DNA of 38,809 nucleotides from Sterolibacteriaceae bacterium (lineage in GTDB: Bacteria; Pseudomonadota; Gammaproteobacteria; Burkholderiales; Rhodocyclaceae), in the NCBI GenBank assembly GCA_025360425.1, contig JANYCD010000027.1, positions 1 to 38,809 on the forward strand. Reading direction: 5' to 3'. This document shows, piece by piece, positions 1 to 8,334 of the stretch. A program made the position numbers and the translations under genes. The number at the start of each line of letters is the position of its first letter. Position 1 is the first letter of the stretch. The notes beneath the pieces were generated by a model, which ran no database searches, was not told the DNA's origin, and saw only the letters and a list, made by a program, of their open reading frames with translations.

Positions 1-183
1 GTTGAGTACGTTGCCGCTTTGGGCGAAGCTGGCCGAGCCATTGACTACGCTCGGCGCCGTCGGCAGTGCTGATACCGATGCCGCAAAACATGCCGATATC
101 GCCGTGGCCATGACCGAAGGAAATCCCCGTGGGATCAGCCGCGACCGCGTGCGGGAAGTTGTTATTTGATTGCTACGCGCCAT
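1..183 (-). CDS. TpsA-type exoprotein (filamentous-haemagglutinin family), N-terminal fragment
   Basis: This is the first 61 codons of a large secreted protein whose remainder lies beyond the left edge. The start is the ATG at 181-183, with a GGAG ribosome site 6 nt upstream. The translation begins with a long basic n-region (residues 1-24), then a hydrophobic stretch and a likely signal-peptidase site after SVSA at residue 39. The next residues, VVNGSASFAQSGNVLN, look like the opening strands of the TPS haemagglutination-activity domain (the G-x-A-S-x-x-Q-S-G-N pattern). The secreted domain is recognised by the POTRA domains of a TpsB partner, and that partner gene lies immediately upstream in the same orientation, 106 nt away. 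Such proteins are adhesins, haemolysins or contact-dependent toxins; the fragment cannot say which. An open frame on the opposite strand (2-169) is its shadow. Confidence 0.8.
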   Translation of the reverse strand, partial: MARSNQITTSRTRSRLIPRGFPSVMATAISACFAASVSALPTAPSVVNGSASFAQSGNVLN

Positions 184-211
184 GGCAGGCTCCAATTTCT
201 AAAAATATCCG

Positions 212-226
212 GGGGGAAAGTCCCCC
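212..226 (-). terminator. Hairpin between tpsB and tpsA, possible attenuator
   Basis: A perfect 6-bp stem (GGGGGA / TCCCCC) with a 3-nt loop lies between the two genes. On the minus strand a short AT/T-rich run (ATATTTTT) follows it. This could lower read-through from transporter to exoprotein or stabilise the tpsB 3' end. The T run is interrupted, so strong termination is uncertain. Confidence 0.4.
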
Positions 227-289
227 ATACAGGACTGAATATAAACTACGCCGCCAAGCGGGGGTATGACGGATTTCACGGAACGCACG

Positions 290-1969
290 TTAGAACCCAT
301 ACACAACCGCGAAATGCACCCGCCACTGGTCATCCACGGGTACGTTTGGCGTCAGGCGGTTGGCGGGAGAACTTTGCAGGATGCGGGCATAGTCAAGGCG
401 GGCGCTGATGTCCTTGCGCAGCGCATAGCGCAGGCCCAGACCGATGCTCTCAATCGTGGTACGTTCATTAATCGCCTTGGTTCCTGCCGGAATTGCCAGA
501 TTACTGTGTGGATCAAACCACGCCGTACCGTCCACCGGACGACTCCACCCCAAACCTGTGTCGTAGAACGCCAATGCGCGCAGAGAGCCGGGGACGGTGG
601 TATTCAGCATGGGCCCCAGTAACGGTACGAGATCAGGGGTGTAGCCCTCGATATTGGCAACGAAGCCGCTGTCCGAGGTCAGCACGCGCTCGTTAAAGCC
701 ACGCACGGCCTGGGCGCCGGTCAGACCGAGCTGTTCAGTGGTCGGCAGTGGGTTATCGCTGTATTGGGCATTGAGCGCACCGCGCACCTGCCAGTCGCCG
801 GGCAGGGATTGCAGATAGCTGCCACCCGCGCGGAAAATCAGGAAGTCCTTTTGTGTAGAGCGCGCATTGGCTGCGTAGTTGTAGCGCCAGCCCGACTGGC
901 GTTCCCTCAACATCAAGTTGTACGCCACGCCGGCATTGAAATCGGCAGCGACATTGGGCTTTTGCCATTGACCCACGTAGGTCGCCGAAAGCGGCGTTTC
1001 CAGCAAACCGATGCATCCCGCATTAACGAGGCCCTTGCAGGGGTTTTCCAAATCCTTCCAGTCCAGCCCCAGCACTACCCGCGACGTATATTCGCCTTGG
1101 CGTGGGAAAAGGTGGTTCCAGCGCGCGGCGAAAATGGTTCCCTTGCCATTCAGGGCCAAGGTGCCTCCAGGCGCAATGACTGAAGCCGGAATGTTGACCG
1201 TGCTTTTCGCCGCAATTAGGTCAAGGCTGTCGCCCAGCGAGTAAAACGGGATGCGCAAACCGACCGTATAGACTTCCACATTAACGCCGCCAGGTGCATC
1301 GGGGGCAGTGATATAACCCAGCGTCAGCGTTTCGTCGTGGCCAAACAGGTTGGCATCACGGTACGACAAGCCAGTACGATACTGCCCTGTTTTGGGCTTT
1401 TCGCCGGTGTTGTCGACAGTCACGTACACCCTGCGCGGATTCTCGTCGCTGACGGCGACTTTCGCATCGACCTTGCCTTCTTCTGCACTGGTGCCGAGGG
1501 TGACTTCGACCTTCTTCGCCGGAATTTCATTGGAAAACTGGACGTTATCGGAAATCAAGCTAAGGTTTGGCGCCTTGCCCTCCTGTAGCTGCGGCAGGGC
1601 GGCGCGAACATTCTCGGTAGAAAAATACTTGTTGCCGGTCACCGTGACCTTGCCGATGACGCCCTCCGCGACTTGCAGCCGGACAATACCGCTGGTGAGT
1701 TCCTGCTCCGGCACATACACGGATACCGTACCGTAGCCTTTGCTGTGGTAGGCGTGTTCGAGCGCTTCAAGCGCCTTCTGGACATCGCCGTAGACCTTGT
1801 CTTTGCCGGTAAAGGGGGCGACGACTTGATCCACTTCGGTCTTGGGCAAAAGGGAGTTGCCTTGGACGTCAAAGCTGTTGATGGCGAACTTTTCGTCGGC
1901 GGCCCGCGTGATCCCGTGGCCCAGCAACAAGAGCGCCGACAATGCGGCGAAGATGATTTGTTTTTTCAT
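290..1969 (-). CDS. TpsB outer-membrane transporter (ShlB/FhaC family, Omp85 superfamily)
   Basis: The 559-residue product is an outer-membrane pore that secretes its partner exoprotein, encoded just downstream. Visible parts are a signal peptide (MKKQIIFAALSALLLLGHGITRA, about 23 residues), a first POTRA domain of the ShlB type (about 27-102, beginning FAINSFDVQGNSLLP), a second POTRA domain (about 103-180) and a C-terminal beta-barrel. The barrel carries the family's VRGF motif, which lies in the loop-6 constriction, and ends in an aromatic residue (YGF), as expected for BAM-dependent insertion. The length matches FhaC and ShlB (about 550-580). The start is the ATG at 1967-1969, preceded by TTGGGGGC and followed directly by the signal peptide; the frame is open further upstream but has no such features. 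It lies 130 nt downstream of rng and probably has its own promoter. Confidence 0.93.
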   Translation of the reverse strand: MKKQIIFAALSALLLLGHGITRAADEKFAINSFDVQGNSLLPKTEVDQVVAPFTGKDKVYGDVQKALEALEHAYHSKGYGTVSVYVPEQELTSGIVRLQVAEGVIGKVTVTGNKYFSTENVRAALPQLQEGKAPNLSLISDNVQFSNEIPAKKVEVTLGTSAEEGKVDAKVAVSDENPRRVYVTVDNTGEKPKTGQYRTGLSYRDANLFGHDETLTLGYITAPDAPGGVNVEVYTVGLRIPFYSLGDSLDLIAAKSTVNIPASVIAPGGTLALNGKGTIFAARWNHLFPRQGEYTSRVVLGLDWKDLENPCKGLVNAGCIGLLETPLSATYVGQWQKPNVAADFNAGVAYNLMLRERQSGWRYNYAANARSTQKDFLIFRAGGSYLQSLPGDWQVRGALNAQYSDNPLPTTEQLGLTGAQAVRGFNERVLTSDSGFVANIEGYTPDLVPLLGPMLNTTVPGSLRALAFYDTGLGWSRPVDGTAWFDPHSNLAIPAGTKAINERTTIESIGLGLRYALRKDISARLDYARILQSSPANRLTPNVPVDDQWRVHFAVVYGF

Positions 1970-2031
1970 GAAGCCCCCAATACGGCGAATTCGCTGAACA
2001 ACTGCCCAACGGTTGCCATGTGCGCCCGCAC

Positions 2032-2060
2032 AAACTACCAAGAAACAAAGCCATATGCAA
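2032..2060 (-). promoter_or_regulatory. Candidate sigma70 promoter for the tpsB-tpsA unit
   Basis: Reading on the minus strand, TTGCAT (2055-2060) and TAGTTT (2032-2037) are separated by 17 nt in the 130-nt gap downstream of rng. The -35 is fair and the -10 weak. This is a positional prediction only. Confidence 0.35.
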
Positions 2061-2099
2061 CCCGTGTCATGGTAAATAACAGTTGGCGTTGCGTAACCG

Positions 2100-3563
2100 C
2101 TACAGCAATACGATATCGAACTGCTCCTGCGTGTAGCTTGACTCTCCGTGAAGGGAGATCGGCTTGCCAATAAACTCGGACAGCATGGCCAAGGATTGCG
2201 ACTCGTCGTCGAGAAACAGGTCGATGACCGATGGCGCCGCCAGCAGACGCAGTTCCCGGGCGTTGAACTGACGCGCCTCCCGCAGTAATTCGCGCAGAAT
2301 CTCATAGCACATGGTGCGCGCCGTCTTGATTTCGCCCCGTCCCTCGCACGTGGGGCAAGCCTCGCACAAGACGTGGGCGAGGGATTCGCGAGTACGTTTG
2401 CGCGTCATTTCTACCAGTCCCAAACCCGTGAAGCCACTGGCGGTAATCGGTGTGTGGTCCTTTGCCAAGACCTTGTTGAGCTCCTCCAGCACCGCCGAAC
2501 GGTGCTCTGCCGAGTCCATGTCAATGAAATCCGCAATGATGATGCCGCCCAGGTTGCGCAGGCGCAATTGGCGGGCAATGGTTTGGGCCGCTTCAAGATT
2601 GGTCTTGAAAATGGTGTCGTCGAAATTGCGCACGCCGACGAAGCCACCAGTATTGACGTCGATGGTGGTCATCGCTTCGGTCTGATCGAAGATCAGATAG
2701 CCACCGGACTTGAGATCCACGCGGCGCGCCAGCGCTTTTTGAATTTCATCGTCTATACCGAGAATGTCGAATAGCGGGCGCTCGCCTGCGTAGTGTTCCA
2801 GCAGTGGCAACGCGGTGGGAACGTATTCCGCGGCGAAGTCGGACAGTTTCTGGAAGTTTTCCCGCGAATCGATGAGTATCCGCTTGGTTTCGCGCGATAC
2901 CTGATCGCGCAGCACGCGCTGCGCCAGATTCAGATCCTCGTGCAGCAGGGCCTTTGGTGGGGCAGCCCGACCCCGCTCTCCAATCTCCTCCCAAAGCCGG
3001 CGCAGATAGAGAATGTCGGCCGCGAGCGAATCGTCGCAGGCATTTTCGGCAACAGTGCGAACGATGAACCCGCCCGACTCATCGACGGCCAGCAGCGCCT
3101 GGATTCTCTGCCGCAAACTTTCGCGTGCGGCTTCCTCACCGATCCTTTGCGAGATGCCAATATGGCGTTCCTGTGGGAGATAAACCAGCAGGCGACCGGC
3201 AAGAGAAATCTGGGTGGTCAGCCTGGCACCCTTGGTGCCGATGGGGTCCTTGAGTACTTGCACCATCAAATTCCTGCCTTCGGACAGGATTTTCTCGATC
3301 TGGCGTTCCTCTGCAACATGCCCGTTCGGCGGGCGCGGCTCCCAGATATCGCCGATGTGGAGAAACGCTGTGCGGTCTATGCCGATATCGACAAAAGCCG
3401 ACTGCATGCCTGGCAGCACGCGCACCACCGTCCCCATGTAAATATTGCCGACGATGCCACGGCTCTGGTTTCGTTCGATGTGCAGTTCCTGAACCACGGC
3501 ATTTTCCAGCACCGCAACGCGCGTTTCCTGCGGAGTGAAATTGATCAGGAAGTCGTGGTTCAT
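2100..3563 (-). CDS. rng: Ribonuclease G
   Basis: The 487-residue endoribonuclease matures the 5' end of 16S rRNA and helps degrade mRNA in the cytoplasm. An S1 RNA-binding domain occupies about residues 35-120 (GNIYMGTVVRVLPGMQSAFVDIG). The RNase E/G catalytic core follows, with the metal-binding aspartates in MTTIDVNTGGFVG and IIIADFIDM. A zinc-link motif (CEACPTCEGRG) comes next, then a short C-terminal tail. The long disordered scaffold of RNase E is absent, and the size fits RNase G (about 489). The ATG at 3561-3563 is chosen because the product begins MNHDFLINFTPQETRVA as in homologues and an AGGG lies upstream; the frame extends 26 codons further. It sits 32 nt after maf as the last gene of the nadD-type operon. 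Confidence 0.96.
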   Translation of the reverse strand: MNHDFLINFTPQETRVAVLENAVVQELHIERNQSRGIVGNIYMGTVVRVLPGMQSAFVDIGIDRTAFLHIGDIWEPRPPNGHVAEERQIEKILSEGRNLMVQVLKDPIGTKGARLTTQISLAGRLLVYLPQERHIGISQRIGEEAARESLRQRIQALLAVDESGGFIVRTVAENACDDSLAADILYLRRLWEEIGERGRAAPPKALLHEDLNLAQRVLRDQVSRETKRILIDSRENFQKLSDFAAEYVPTALPLLEHYAGERPLFDILGIDDEIQKALARRVDLKSGGYLIFDQTEAMTTIDVNTGGFVGVRNFDDTIFKTNLEAAQTIARQLRLRNLGGIIIADFIDMDSAEHRSAVLEELNKVLAKDHTPITASGFTGLGLVEMTRKRTRESLAHVLCEACPTCEGRGEIKTARTMCYEILRELLREARQFNARELRLLAAPSVIDLFLDDESQSLAMLSEFIGKPISLHGESSYTQEQFDIVLL

Positions 3564-3595
3564 GGTGGTGCCCTGCTCTTCACCCTTCACATCCT

Positions 3596-4228
3596 TCATA
3601 GCGGATACCCGAAGCGCCTCAGCAGCAGCACAGTTTCGCACAAGGGCAAGCCGACAATGCCGGAATGCGAACCACGGATTTCAGCTACGAACATGGCCGC
3701 ACGACCTTGAATGCCATAAGCGCCGGCCTTGTCCATCGGCTCACCACTCACCACGTAACGGCGGATTTCTTCGACATCAAGACTGCGGAAGCGAACCTCG
3801 CTGACGCTCAACACATGCTCCAGGCGATCGCCTTCGGCGACAGCAATGGCAGTAAGCACGCGATGGATGCGGCCCGACAGCCGGGCCAGAATCGCGCCAG
3901 CCTCGGCACCATCAGCGGGCTTGCCGACAATCTCGCCGTCAATGTCGAGCGTGGTATCGGCCGCCAGAATTGGCCGCGACAACATTTTTTGCCGCGACGT
4001 CGCCAGTCTTAGTCCGTGCTCCGCTTTGGCACGGGCCACGCGCACCACGTATTGATCGGGGGTTTCATTGGTGACAACCGCCTCATCGACTTCCTGATCG
4101 AAGCGCTGTCCGGAACGAAACAGCAACACATCGAAACGCACCCCGATCTGCGCCAGCAGTTCGCGGCGACGCGGACTGCGCGAGGCAAGATAAATTCTTG
4201 GTTCAAGAATACCCATCGGCTCGATCAC
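3596..4228 (-). CDS. maf: Maf-family nucleoside triphosphate pyrophosphatase
   Basis: Maf proteins hydrolyse dTTP/UTP or modified nucleotides to monophosphates, cleaning the nucleotide pool and influencing septum formation. The signature [12 protein letters not shown] lies near residues 13-24, followed by the [15 protein letters not shown] segment with the catalytic aspartate and by [10 protein letters not shown] near the C-terminus. About 206-210 residues is normal. The longest start is a GTG at 4226-4228 that overlaps the rlmH stop codon (GTGA), suggesting translational coupling. An internal ATG four codons later (4214-4216) would give the more usual N-terminus [12 protein letters not shown]; neither has a strong ribosome site. 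The YhdE (dTTP/UTP) subtype is likely but was not tested. Confidence 0.94.
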   Translation of the reverse strand: MIEPMGILEPRIYLASRSPRRRELLAQIGVRFDVLLFRSGQRFDQEVDEAVVTNETPDQYVVRVARAKAEHGLRLATSRQKMLSRPILAADTTLDIDGEIVGKPADGAEAGAILARLSGRIHRVLTAIAVAEGDRLEHVLSVSEVRFRSLDVEEIRRYVVSGEPMDKAGAYGIQGRAAMFVAEIRGSHSGIVGLPLCETVLLLRRFGYPL

Positions 4229-4695
4229 TCACGGTGGTAGGGATGGCCGCGCAGAAAACTTGATGCGCGGTACAAGGCTTCGGCAAGTACGACACGAACC
4301 AGCGCATGCGGCAAAGTCAGTCCCGATAGCCGCACCCGCTCCGAAGCTTCGCGCTTCAGCACATCGTCAAGGCCGTCCGGGCCCCCGATCAAAAAAACCA
4401 CGTCATCGCCCTCGGTCATCCATGTTTGCAAACGATCAGCCAAACTGCGCGTCGTCAATTCGGTGCCGCGCTCGTCCAGCGCGATTTGTTTGCAACGTGC
4501 CGGCACGGCAGCATGCAGCCTGACGGCTTCCTGCGCCATCATGGCCACGACCGGCTTGCCTTCCGCGCGCGGTTCGGCTTTCACTTCAAGCAGGCTCACT
4601 GGCAATTCCTTTGGCATACGCTTCAAATATTCGGCAACAGCCGTGTTCACCCACTCCGGCATGCGCGTCCCGACAGCGGCAATAACGAGTTTCAC
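4225..4695 (-). CDS. rlmH: 23S rRNA pseudouridine-1915 N3-methyltransferase RlmH
   Basis: The 156-residue SPOUT-fold enzyme uses S-adenosylmethionine to methylate pseudouridine 1915 in helix 69 of 23S rRNA on assembled ribosomes. It begins [16 protein letters not shown] and contains the trefoil-knot segment [13 protein letters not shown]. It ends with the conserved [14 protein letters not shown] tail that forms part of the active site. The size is exactly typical (about 155). It overlaps rsfS by 4 nt at its start and maf at its end. The rsfS-rlmH pairing, both acting on the large subunit, is widespread and supports both calls. Confidence 0.97.
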   Translation of the reverse strand: MKLVIAAVGTRMPEWVNTAVAEYLKRMPKELPVSLLEVKAEPRAEGKPVVAMMAQEAVRLHAAVPARCKQIALDERGTELTTRSLADRLQTWMTEGDDVVFLIGGPDGLDDVLKREASERVRLSGLTLPHALVRVVLAEALYRASSFLRGHPYHRE

Positions 4696-5057
4696 TCTTT
4701 ATCTGTTTTGGTTTTTTTTGTGGTCGCACGCTTCGGCTTCGCCTGCCAGAGTTCCTCCAAATTGTAGTAGGCGCGCACCGCGGGTTGCATGACGTGGATC
4801 ACGATGTCGCCAAGATCGACCAGCACCCATTCGCCGCCACTTTCACCTTCGGTGCCGTAGATGACGCCGCCGGCTTCCCTGACCTTGTCCTGCACATTGC
4901 GCGCCAGTGCATTGACCTGGCGCGTCGAGTCGCCACTGGCGATGATGATGCGATCAAACAAGGCCGTGAGCTTGGACGTGTTGATGACTTCGATGTCCTT
5001 CGCCTTGACGTCCTCAAGCGCGGCTACGGCAATCTTTTGCAGTTTTCGTGGGTCCAT
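4692..5057 (-). CDS. rsfS: Ribosomal silencing factor RsfS (Iojap family)
   Basis: The 121-residue protein binds L14 (uL14) on the large subunit and blocks subunit joining when nutrients are scarce. The Iojap/DUF143 domain covers about residues 5-105: [21 protein letters not shown] in the first half and [21 protein letters not shown] in the second, with the conserved W-x-L-x-D-x-G-D. The basic tail ([15 protein letters not shown]) is a lineage-specific extension. Its start codon abuts the nadD stop codon, and its end overlaps rlmH in an ATGA arrangement, so translation of the three is probably coupled. Confidence 0.97.
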   Translation of the reverse strand: MDPRKLQKIAVAALEDVKAKDIEVINTSKLTALFDRIIIASGDSTRQVNALARNVQDKVREAGGVIYGTEGESGGEWVLVDLGDIVIHVMQPAVRAYYNLEELWQAKPKRATTKKTKTDKE

Positions 5058-5723
5058 TCAGGGTACCGATTGGTAAAGTTGGTTGCGGGCAATATATTCG
5101 AGAACGGCGGCGGGCAGCATGTCCGCCGGTTTCTCGCTGCGACCGAGCGCAGCCCGAATCGCCGTCGCCGAAGTTTCCATCGGCGGCATGATGAAGGGCA
5201 GGATGAATCCGGCCGGGGCCGTCGTCAGAGAACATGGATCCTGCCGCACACGCTGCTCATATTCATTTCGCAACGCCGGCGACAACAGGCCCGTCTCCAG
5301 GGTGTGGCCGGGCCGCGTGGCGACGGCGATATGGGCGAGGCCGAACAACTCCTGCCAGCGTTGCCAGCTGGCCAGACCGCCAAATGCATCGGAGCCCAGC
5401 AGCAATACCAGTGGCCGCTCTGCCCCATATGCCTGCCGCAGTCGCAGGAGGGTGGGGACCGTGTACGACGCCGAGGTGTTGCGTATTTCACCATCATCAA
5501 TCTGCATCCACGATTTGCCGGCAACCGCCAGTCGCACCATGGCCAACCGTCGTTCGGCGCTGATCACCGGCCTGTCTCGATGCTGCGGATTGCCGGCGGG
5601 GACCAGCACAACGTGGTCAAGGCCGAGAACACGATGCGCTTCTTCTACCAGGCAGAGATGGGCGTTATGAATCGGGTCGAAAGTCCCGCCAAAAATCCCG
5701 ACCGGCGCCAGTGGTTCACGCAT
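5058..5723 (-). CDS. nadD: Nicotinate-nucleotide adenylyltransferase
   Basis: This enzyme converts nicotinate mononucleotide and ATP to deamido-NAD, the common penultimate step of NAD synthesis. The 221-residue product shows the nucleotidyltransferase P-loop-like motif GIFGGTFDPIHNAH at residues 8-21 and the C-terminal T-S-A-T-A-I-R motif (the ISSTxIR equivalent). Length is typical (about 210-220). The gene overlaps the upstream membrane-protein gene by 8 nt and is immediately followed by rsfS, the standard proteobacterial order. Confidence 0.97.
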   Translation of the reverse strand: MREPLAPVGIFGGTFDPIHNAHLCLVEEAHRVLGLDHVVLVPAGNPQHRDRPVISAERRLAMVRLAVAGKSWMQIDDGEIRNTSASYTVPTLLRLRQAYGAERPLVLLLGSDAFGGLASWQRWQELFGLAHIAVATRPGHTLETGLLSPALRNEYEQRVRQDPCSLTTAPAGFILPFIMPPMETSATAIRAALGRSEKPADMLPAAVLEYIARNQLYQSVP

Positions 5724-6456
5724 TGACGAAGATGTCGCGATAACTCAAATAGACACTGGCCATCAGCACCGGAGAAAGTACAAAGATGAACAGCATGCGC
5801 AGCATGGTGGCGACAGCCTCTGCAAACGACGCGGAAACCGCACCGGAAAATACAATCAACAATCCGGGCAGCACAATTCCCGCCGCCGCAATCGTGACAC
5901 CGTACGCGAGAAACGCGCGCCAGTTGCGCATGACGGCGACAAAGCTGAAGAACACCGATTTGAGTGGCGAAATCCCGTTCCAACCGGTCAGCACGGGAGC
6001 AAACCAGAATGCAAGCAGTAGCGGCAGGCCCAGTGCCGCCAGAGGCAGCAGAATTCCCAGCAGCTGCTCAGGATCCAGTTTGCCGCCGACGATGTTGTTC
6101 GTTCCGATGCCCAACAAGGTGGCGATGCCGAGAATGGCGAGCGAACCGAGCAACTGCAATCCTCCCAGCAACAGCAGTGCAGCGCGATGCTCACGCAGCC
6201 CTTCCGCGAAATGTCCAACCGGCCGCCAGCCGCCTTTTTCGATGGCACGGCAACTGTTCGCCACCATCAAGGTCAGGGCCGGCATCGCGATGGGAAGGAT
6301 GAACGACCCGACATAAGGCAACAGGCTGATGACAACGACAACCAGCAGATAAGCCATTGTCACCATGGTCAGCAGGGGCGGATTGGCGCGGAACAAACCG
6401 AAGCCGGCCATCAGCCAGAGAGCGCCATGGCGGGCGGGCAAACGGCGGGCCTGCAT
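5716..6456 (-). CDS. BPSS1780-like integral membrane protein (copy 2 of a tandem pair)
   Basis: The 246-residue polytopic membrane protein has about six hydrophobic helices, for example AYLLVVVVISLLPYVGSFILPIAMPAL near residues 35-60 and LLLLGGLQLLGSLAILGIATLLGIG near 95-120. It ends with VYLSYRDIF, nearly the same as the end of the upstream gene product (VYASYRDIY). The shared ending, FWFAPVLTGW versus LWFAPALAML, and the same size indicate an ancient tandem duplication. The family is recognised as BPSS1780-like from Burkholderia. Function is unknown; a role in envelope homeostasis is only a guess. It starts 3 nt after the upstream stop codon. Confidence 0.85.
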   Translation of the reverse strand: MQARRLPARHGALWLMAGFGLFRANPPLLTMVTMAYLLVVVVISLLPYVGSFILPIAMPALTLMVANSCRAIEKGGWRPVGHFAEGLREHRAALLLLGGLQLLGSLAILGIATLLGIGTNNIVGGKLDPEQLLGILLPLAALGLPLLLAFWFAPVLTGWNGISPLKSVFFSFVAVMRNWRAFLAYGVTIAAAGIVLPGLLIVFSGAVSASFAEAVATMLRMLFIFVLSPVLMASVYLSYRDIFVNA

Positions 6457-6459
6457 TGA

Positions 6460-7224
6460 TCAGCAGTAAATGTCGCGATAGGAAGCGTACACCGAGCCCA
6501 GCACTACCGGAACCAGGATCAAATAGCCGAGCATGAGCGGTATGGCGGCAACCACCATCAGTACCAGCAGCACCAAACTGTAAATGGTGAACGGCAGCCA
6601 GTTGCGCAATGATGCAGTAAGGCTGCTCTTCATGGCAGCGCCTGCGCTGAGATGATCAAGCATCGCCAAAGCCGGCGCGAACCAGAGCGTCATCAATAGC
6701 GGTATGAACAAAATCAGCACGATGCAAGTTGCCAGCAGAACGATGCCCAAAGAAGACAACAAAATATCGCCGGGAAGCATGTCAGGCGTCGCAACGCCGC
6801 CGGAGTGCCATAGCGCGGCAAGAATGGCGCCACCCCCGCCGACGATAAGCACCGCGACACCAACCATGCTGATGACAACGACGCCGATCAGGTAAAGCAC
6901 GCCGATGGTGACGAGGGTACCGGTGTTGCTGCGGAACCCAAGGAACAGGCACTCGAACTGAAATGGTTCACCGCGGTCAGCGGCAGCGCATCCAGCCATG
7001 ATGCCGCCGAGGAATACCGGGGCAAGAATCGACGCGGCCAGCCCGCCGATCACGGGCACGATATTGAGCAGCAGCTGAATCACGATCATGACAACGGCGA
7101 CGGCGATCCATACACCCGGTGCTGCGGTGAACATGCGCCAGCCTTCACTGATCCAGTGCGTACCGCGGTCACTGCCAACAGTCTTGGCTTCTCGCGGATT
7201 GATGACGGCCAAGGTGTCGCTCAT
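6460..7224 (-). CDS. BPSS1780-like integral membrane protein (copy 1 of a tandem pair)
   Basis: The 254-residue polytopic membrane protein is paralogous to the next gene. A hydrophilic N-terminus ending in GTHWISEGWRMFTAAPGVW precedes about six helices, including VWIAVAVVMIVIQLLLNIVPVIGG (about 37-60) and IVLLATCIVLILFIPLLMTLWFA. The N-terminal W-I-x-E-G-W-x-M-F block followed by a helix is the usual start of the BPSS1780-like family. The neighbouring copy lacks part of this leader. The start codon lies one base after the DUF2782 gene's stop, placing it in the operon. Biochemical role unknown. Confidence 0.85.
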   Translation of the reverse strand: MSDTLAVINPREAKTVGSDRGTHWISEGWRMFTAAPGVWIAVAVVMIVIQLLLNIVPVIGGLAASILAPVFLGGIMAGCAAADRGEPFQFECLFLGFRSNTGTLVTIGVLYLIGVVVISMVGVAVLIVGGGGAILAALWHSGGVATPDMLPGDILLSSLGIVLLATCIVLILFIPLLMTLWFAPALAMLDHLSAGAAMKSSLTASLRNWLPFTIYSLVLLVLMVVAAIPLMLGYLILVPVVLGSVYASYRDIYC

Positions 7225-7225
7225 G

Positions 7226-7564
7226 TCAGAAGGTATGAATCACCCACATCGGCGGTTGCACATTGGGGCCGATGTTGTCTCGCCGCAGCAGAACCCCGTT
7301 GCCAGTGTCGTCTACCAGATAGTAAGGAATGCCGTGCGGCGGCGTTACCTTGATCTGGTAGAGCTTGCCGTTCATTCGATACTCTTCCACCTTGTCTTCG
7401 CCGCGTTTGGTGATGGTGACTTCCGGCGCGTCGGCAGGCCCGTCAAGATTCACGCCGGGGGGCGGAGGCGGCGCTTCGGGCAGAGGCTGAAGTCCATCAG
7501 GTCGATCGGCCGCGAAGACCGGCATGGCCAAGGCCAGCAACAGGGGAAACAGCAGACGGCGCAT
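7226..7564 (-). CDS. DUF2782 family exported protein
   Basis: The 112-residue protein has a signal peptide (MRRLLFPLLLALAMPVFA, cleavage probably after residue 18). A proline-rich linker (PLPEAPPPPPG) follows, then the compact DUF2782 domain (about 45-112), with VTITKRGEDKVEEYRMNGKLYQIKVTP and the family's DDTGNG block. It is predicted to be periplasmic. The start is the ATG at 7562-7564, with AAGGA seven bases upstream; a longer frame begins nine codons earlier but lacks a ribosome site and would bury the signal peptide. From memory, DUF2782 genes are found next to polA in many beta- and gammaproteobacteria, as here. Function is not established. Confidence 0.9.
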   Translation of the reverse strand: MRRLLFPLLLALAMPVFAADRPDGLQPLPEAPPPPPGVNLDGPADAPEVTITKRGEDKVEEYRMNGKLYQIKVTPPHGIPYYLVDDTGNGVLLRRDNIGPNVQPPMWVIHTF

Positions 7565-7604
7565 GACATTCCTTTCGGTGAGCTGAGACATTCTAGCAGG
7601 GGCG

Positions 7605-8327
7605 TCAAAGATTCAGCATCAACTCATGCTCTTCCGGCAGACGTTCGAAGCCGCGTTTCTCGTAGTACTGGAAGATCGCAGCAACAACTTCGGCAGGCTC
7701 GTCGATGACCTGGATCAGATTCATGTCTTCCGCATGGATCATGCCCTCGGTCACCAACTGCTCGCGGAACCAGTCCAGCAACCCGGCCCAAAAGGCACTG
7801 CCGACCAGAATCACCGGCATGCGTACTGACTTGCGGGTCTGGATCAGCGTCAACGCTTCCATCAATTCGTCGAGGGTACCGAAGCCGCCGGGCAATACCA
7901 CGTAGGCGGTGGCCATTTTCACGAACATGTACTTGCGCGCAAAAAAGTGACGGAAGCTCTGCGAAATGTCCTGATATCGATTCGTCTCCTGCTCGTGCGG
8001 CAACTGGATATTGAGGCCGATGCTGACGCCCTTGCCTTCGAACGCGCCTTTATTGGCGGCTTCCATGATGCCTGGCCCGCCGCCCGAAATCACCGAGAAG
8101 CCTGAGTCCGACAGCAGGCGCGCGATTTTTTCGGCGAGCTGGTAGTAAGGCGAATCCACTGCCGTGCGGGCGCTGCCGAAGATCGATACCGCCGGCCGCA
8201 CGTGGGCAAGGCGCTCAGTCGCATCGACAAATTCTGACATAATGCCGAACACCCGCCAGGCCTCGCGGGCCTTGCCGGTAGCGGATGCCGGATCGACAAC
8301 TTGTGGCAGTTTTTCTTTTGCGTTCAT
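7605..8327 (-). CDS. LOG-family protein (TIGR00730, cytokinin-riboside-monophosphate phosphoribohydrolase-like)
   Basis: The 240-residue Rossmann-fold protein carries the two family signatures, SGGGPGIMEAANKGA (near residue 80) and LPGGFGTLDELME (near 145), which bind the phosphoribosyl group and supply the catalytic Arg/Glu. Characterised members hydrolyse nucleoside 5'-monophosphates to base and ribose 5-phosphate. This longer clade (about 240, with an N-terminal helical extension) is common in proteobacteria, where its substrate is unclear. The start at 8325-8327 is preferred. The AAGGAGG site inside the first codons of divergent polA is 11 nt from this ATG, but only 2 nt from the alternative ATG at 8334-8336. 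Confidence 0.9.
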   Translation of the reverse strand: MNAKEKLPQVVDPASATGKAREAWRVFGIMSEFVDATERLAHVRPAVSIFGSARTAVDSPYYQLAEKIARLLSDSGFSVISGGGPGIMEAANKGAFEGKGVSIGLNIQLPHEQETNRYQDISQSFRHFFARKYMFVKMATAYVVLPGGFGTLDELMEALTLIQTRKSVRMPVILVGSAFWAGLLDWFREQLVTEGMIHAEDMNLIQVIDEPAEVVAAIFQYYEKRGFERLPEEHELMLNL

Positions 8328-8330
8328 AAA
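8301..8330 (+). promoter_or_regulatory. Candidate polA promoter inside the LOG gene start
   Basis: TTGTGG (8301-8306) and CATAAA (8325-8330) are 18 nt apart, and the polA ATG begins 4 nt after the second box. No Shine-Dalgarno sequence is visible before polA. If the promoter is real, the transcript would start near the ATG and be leaderless or nearly so. Both boxes are poor, so this is tentative. Confidence 0.25.
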
Positions 8331-8334
8331 TCCC

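Noticed and set aside
2-169. Plus-strand open frame ending at 167-169, possibly the C-terminus of a gene entering from the left
   Set aside because: The minus strand over the same bases encodes a convincing signal peptide and TPS-domain start next to tpsB with a good ribosome site, so the plus-strand frame is a shadow.
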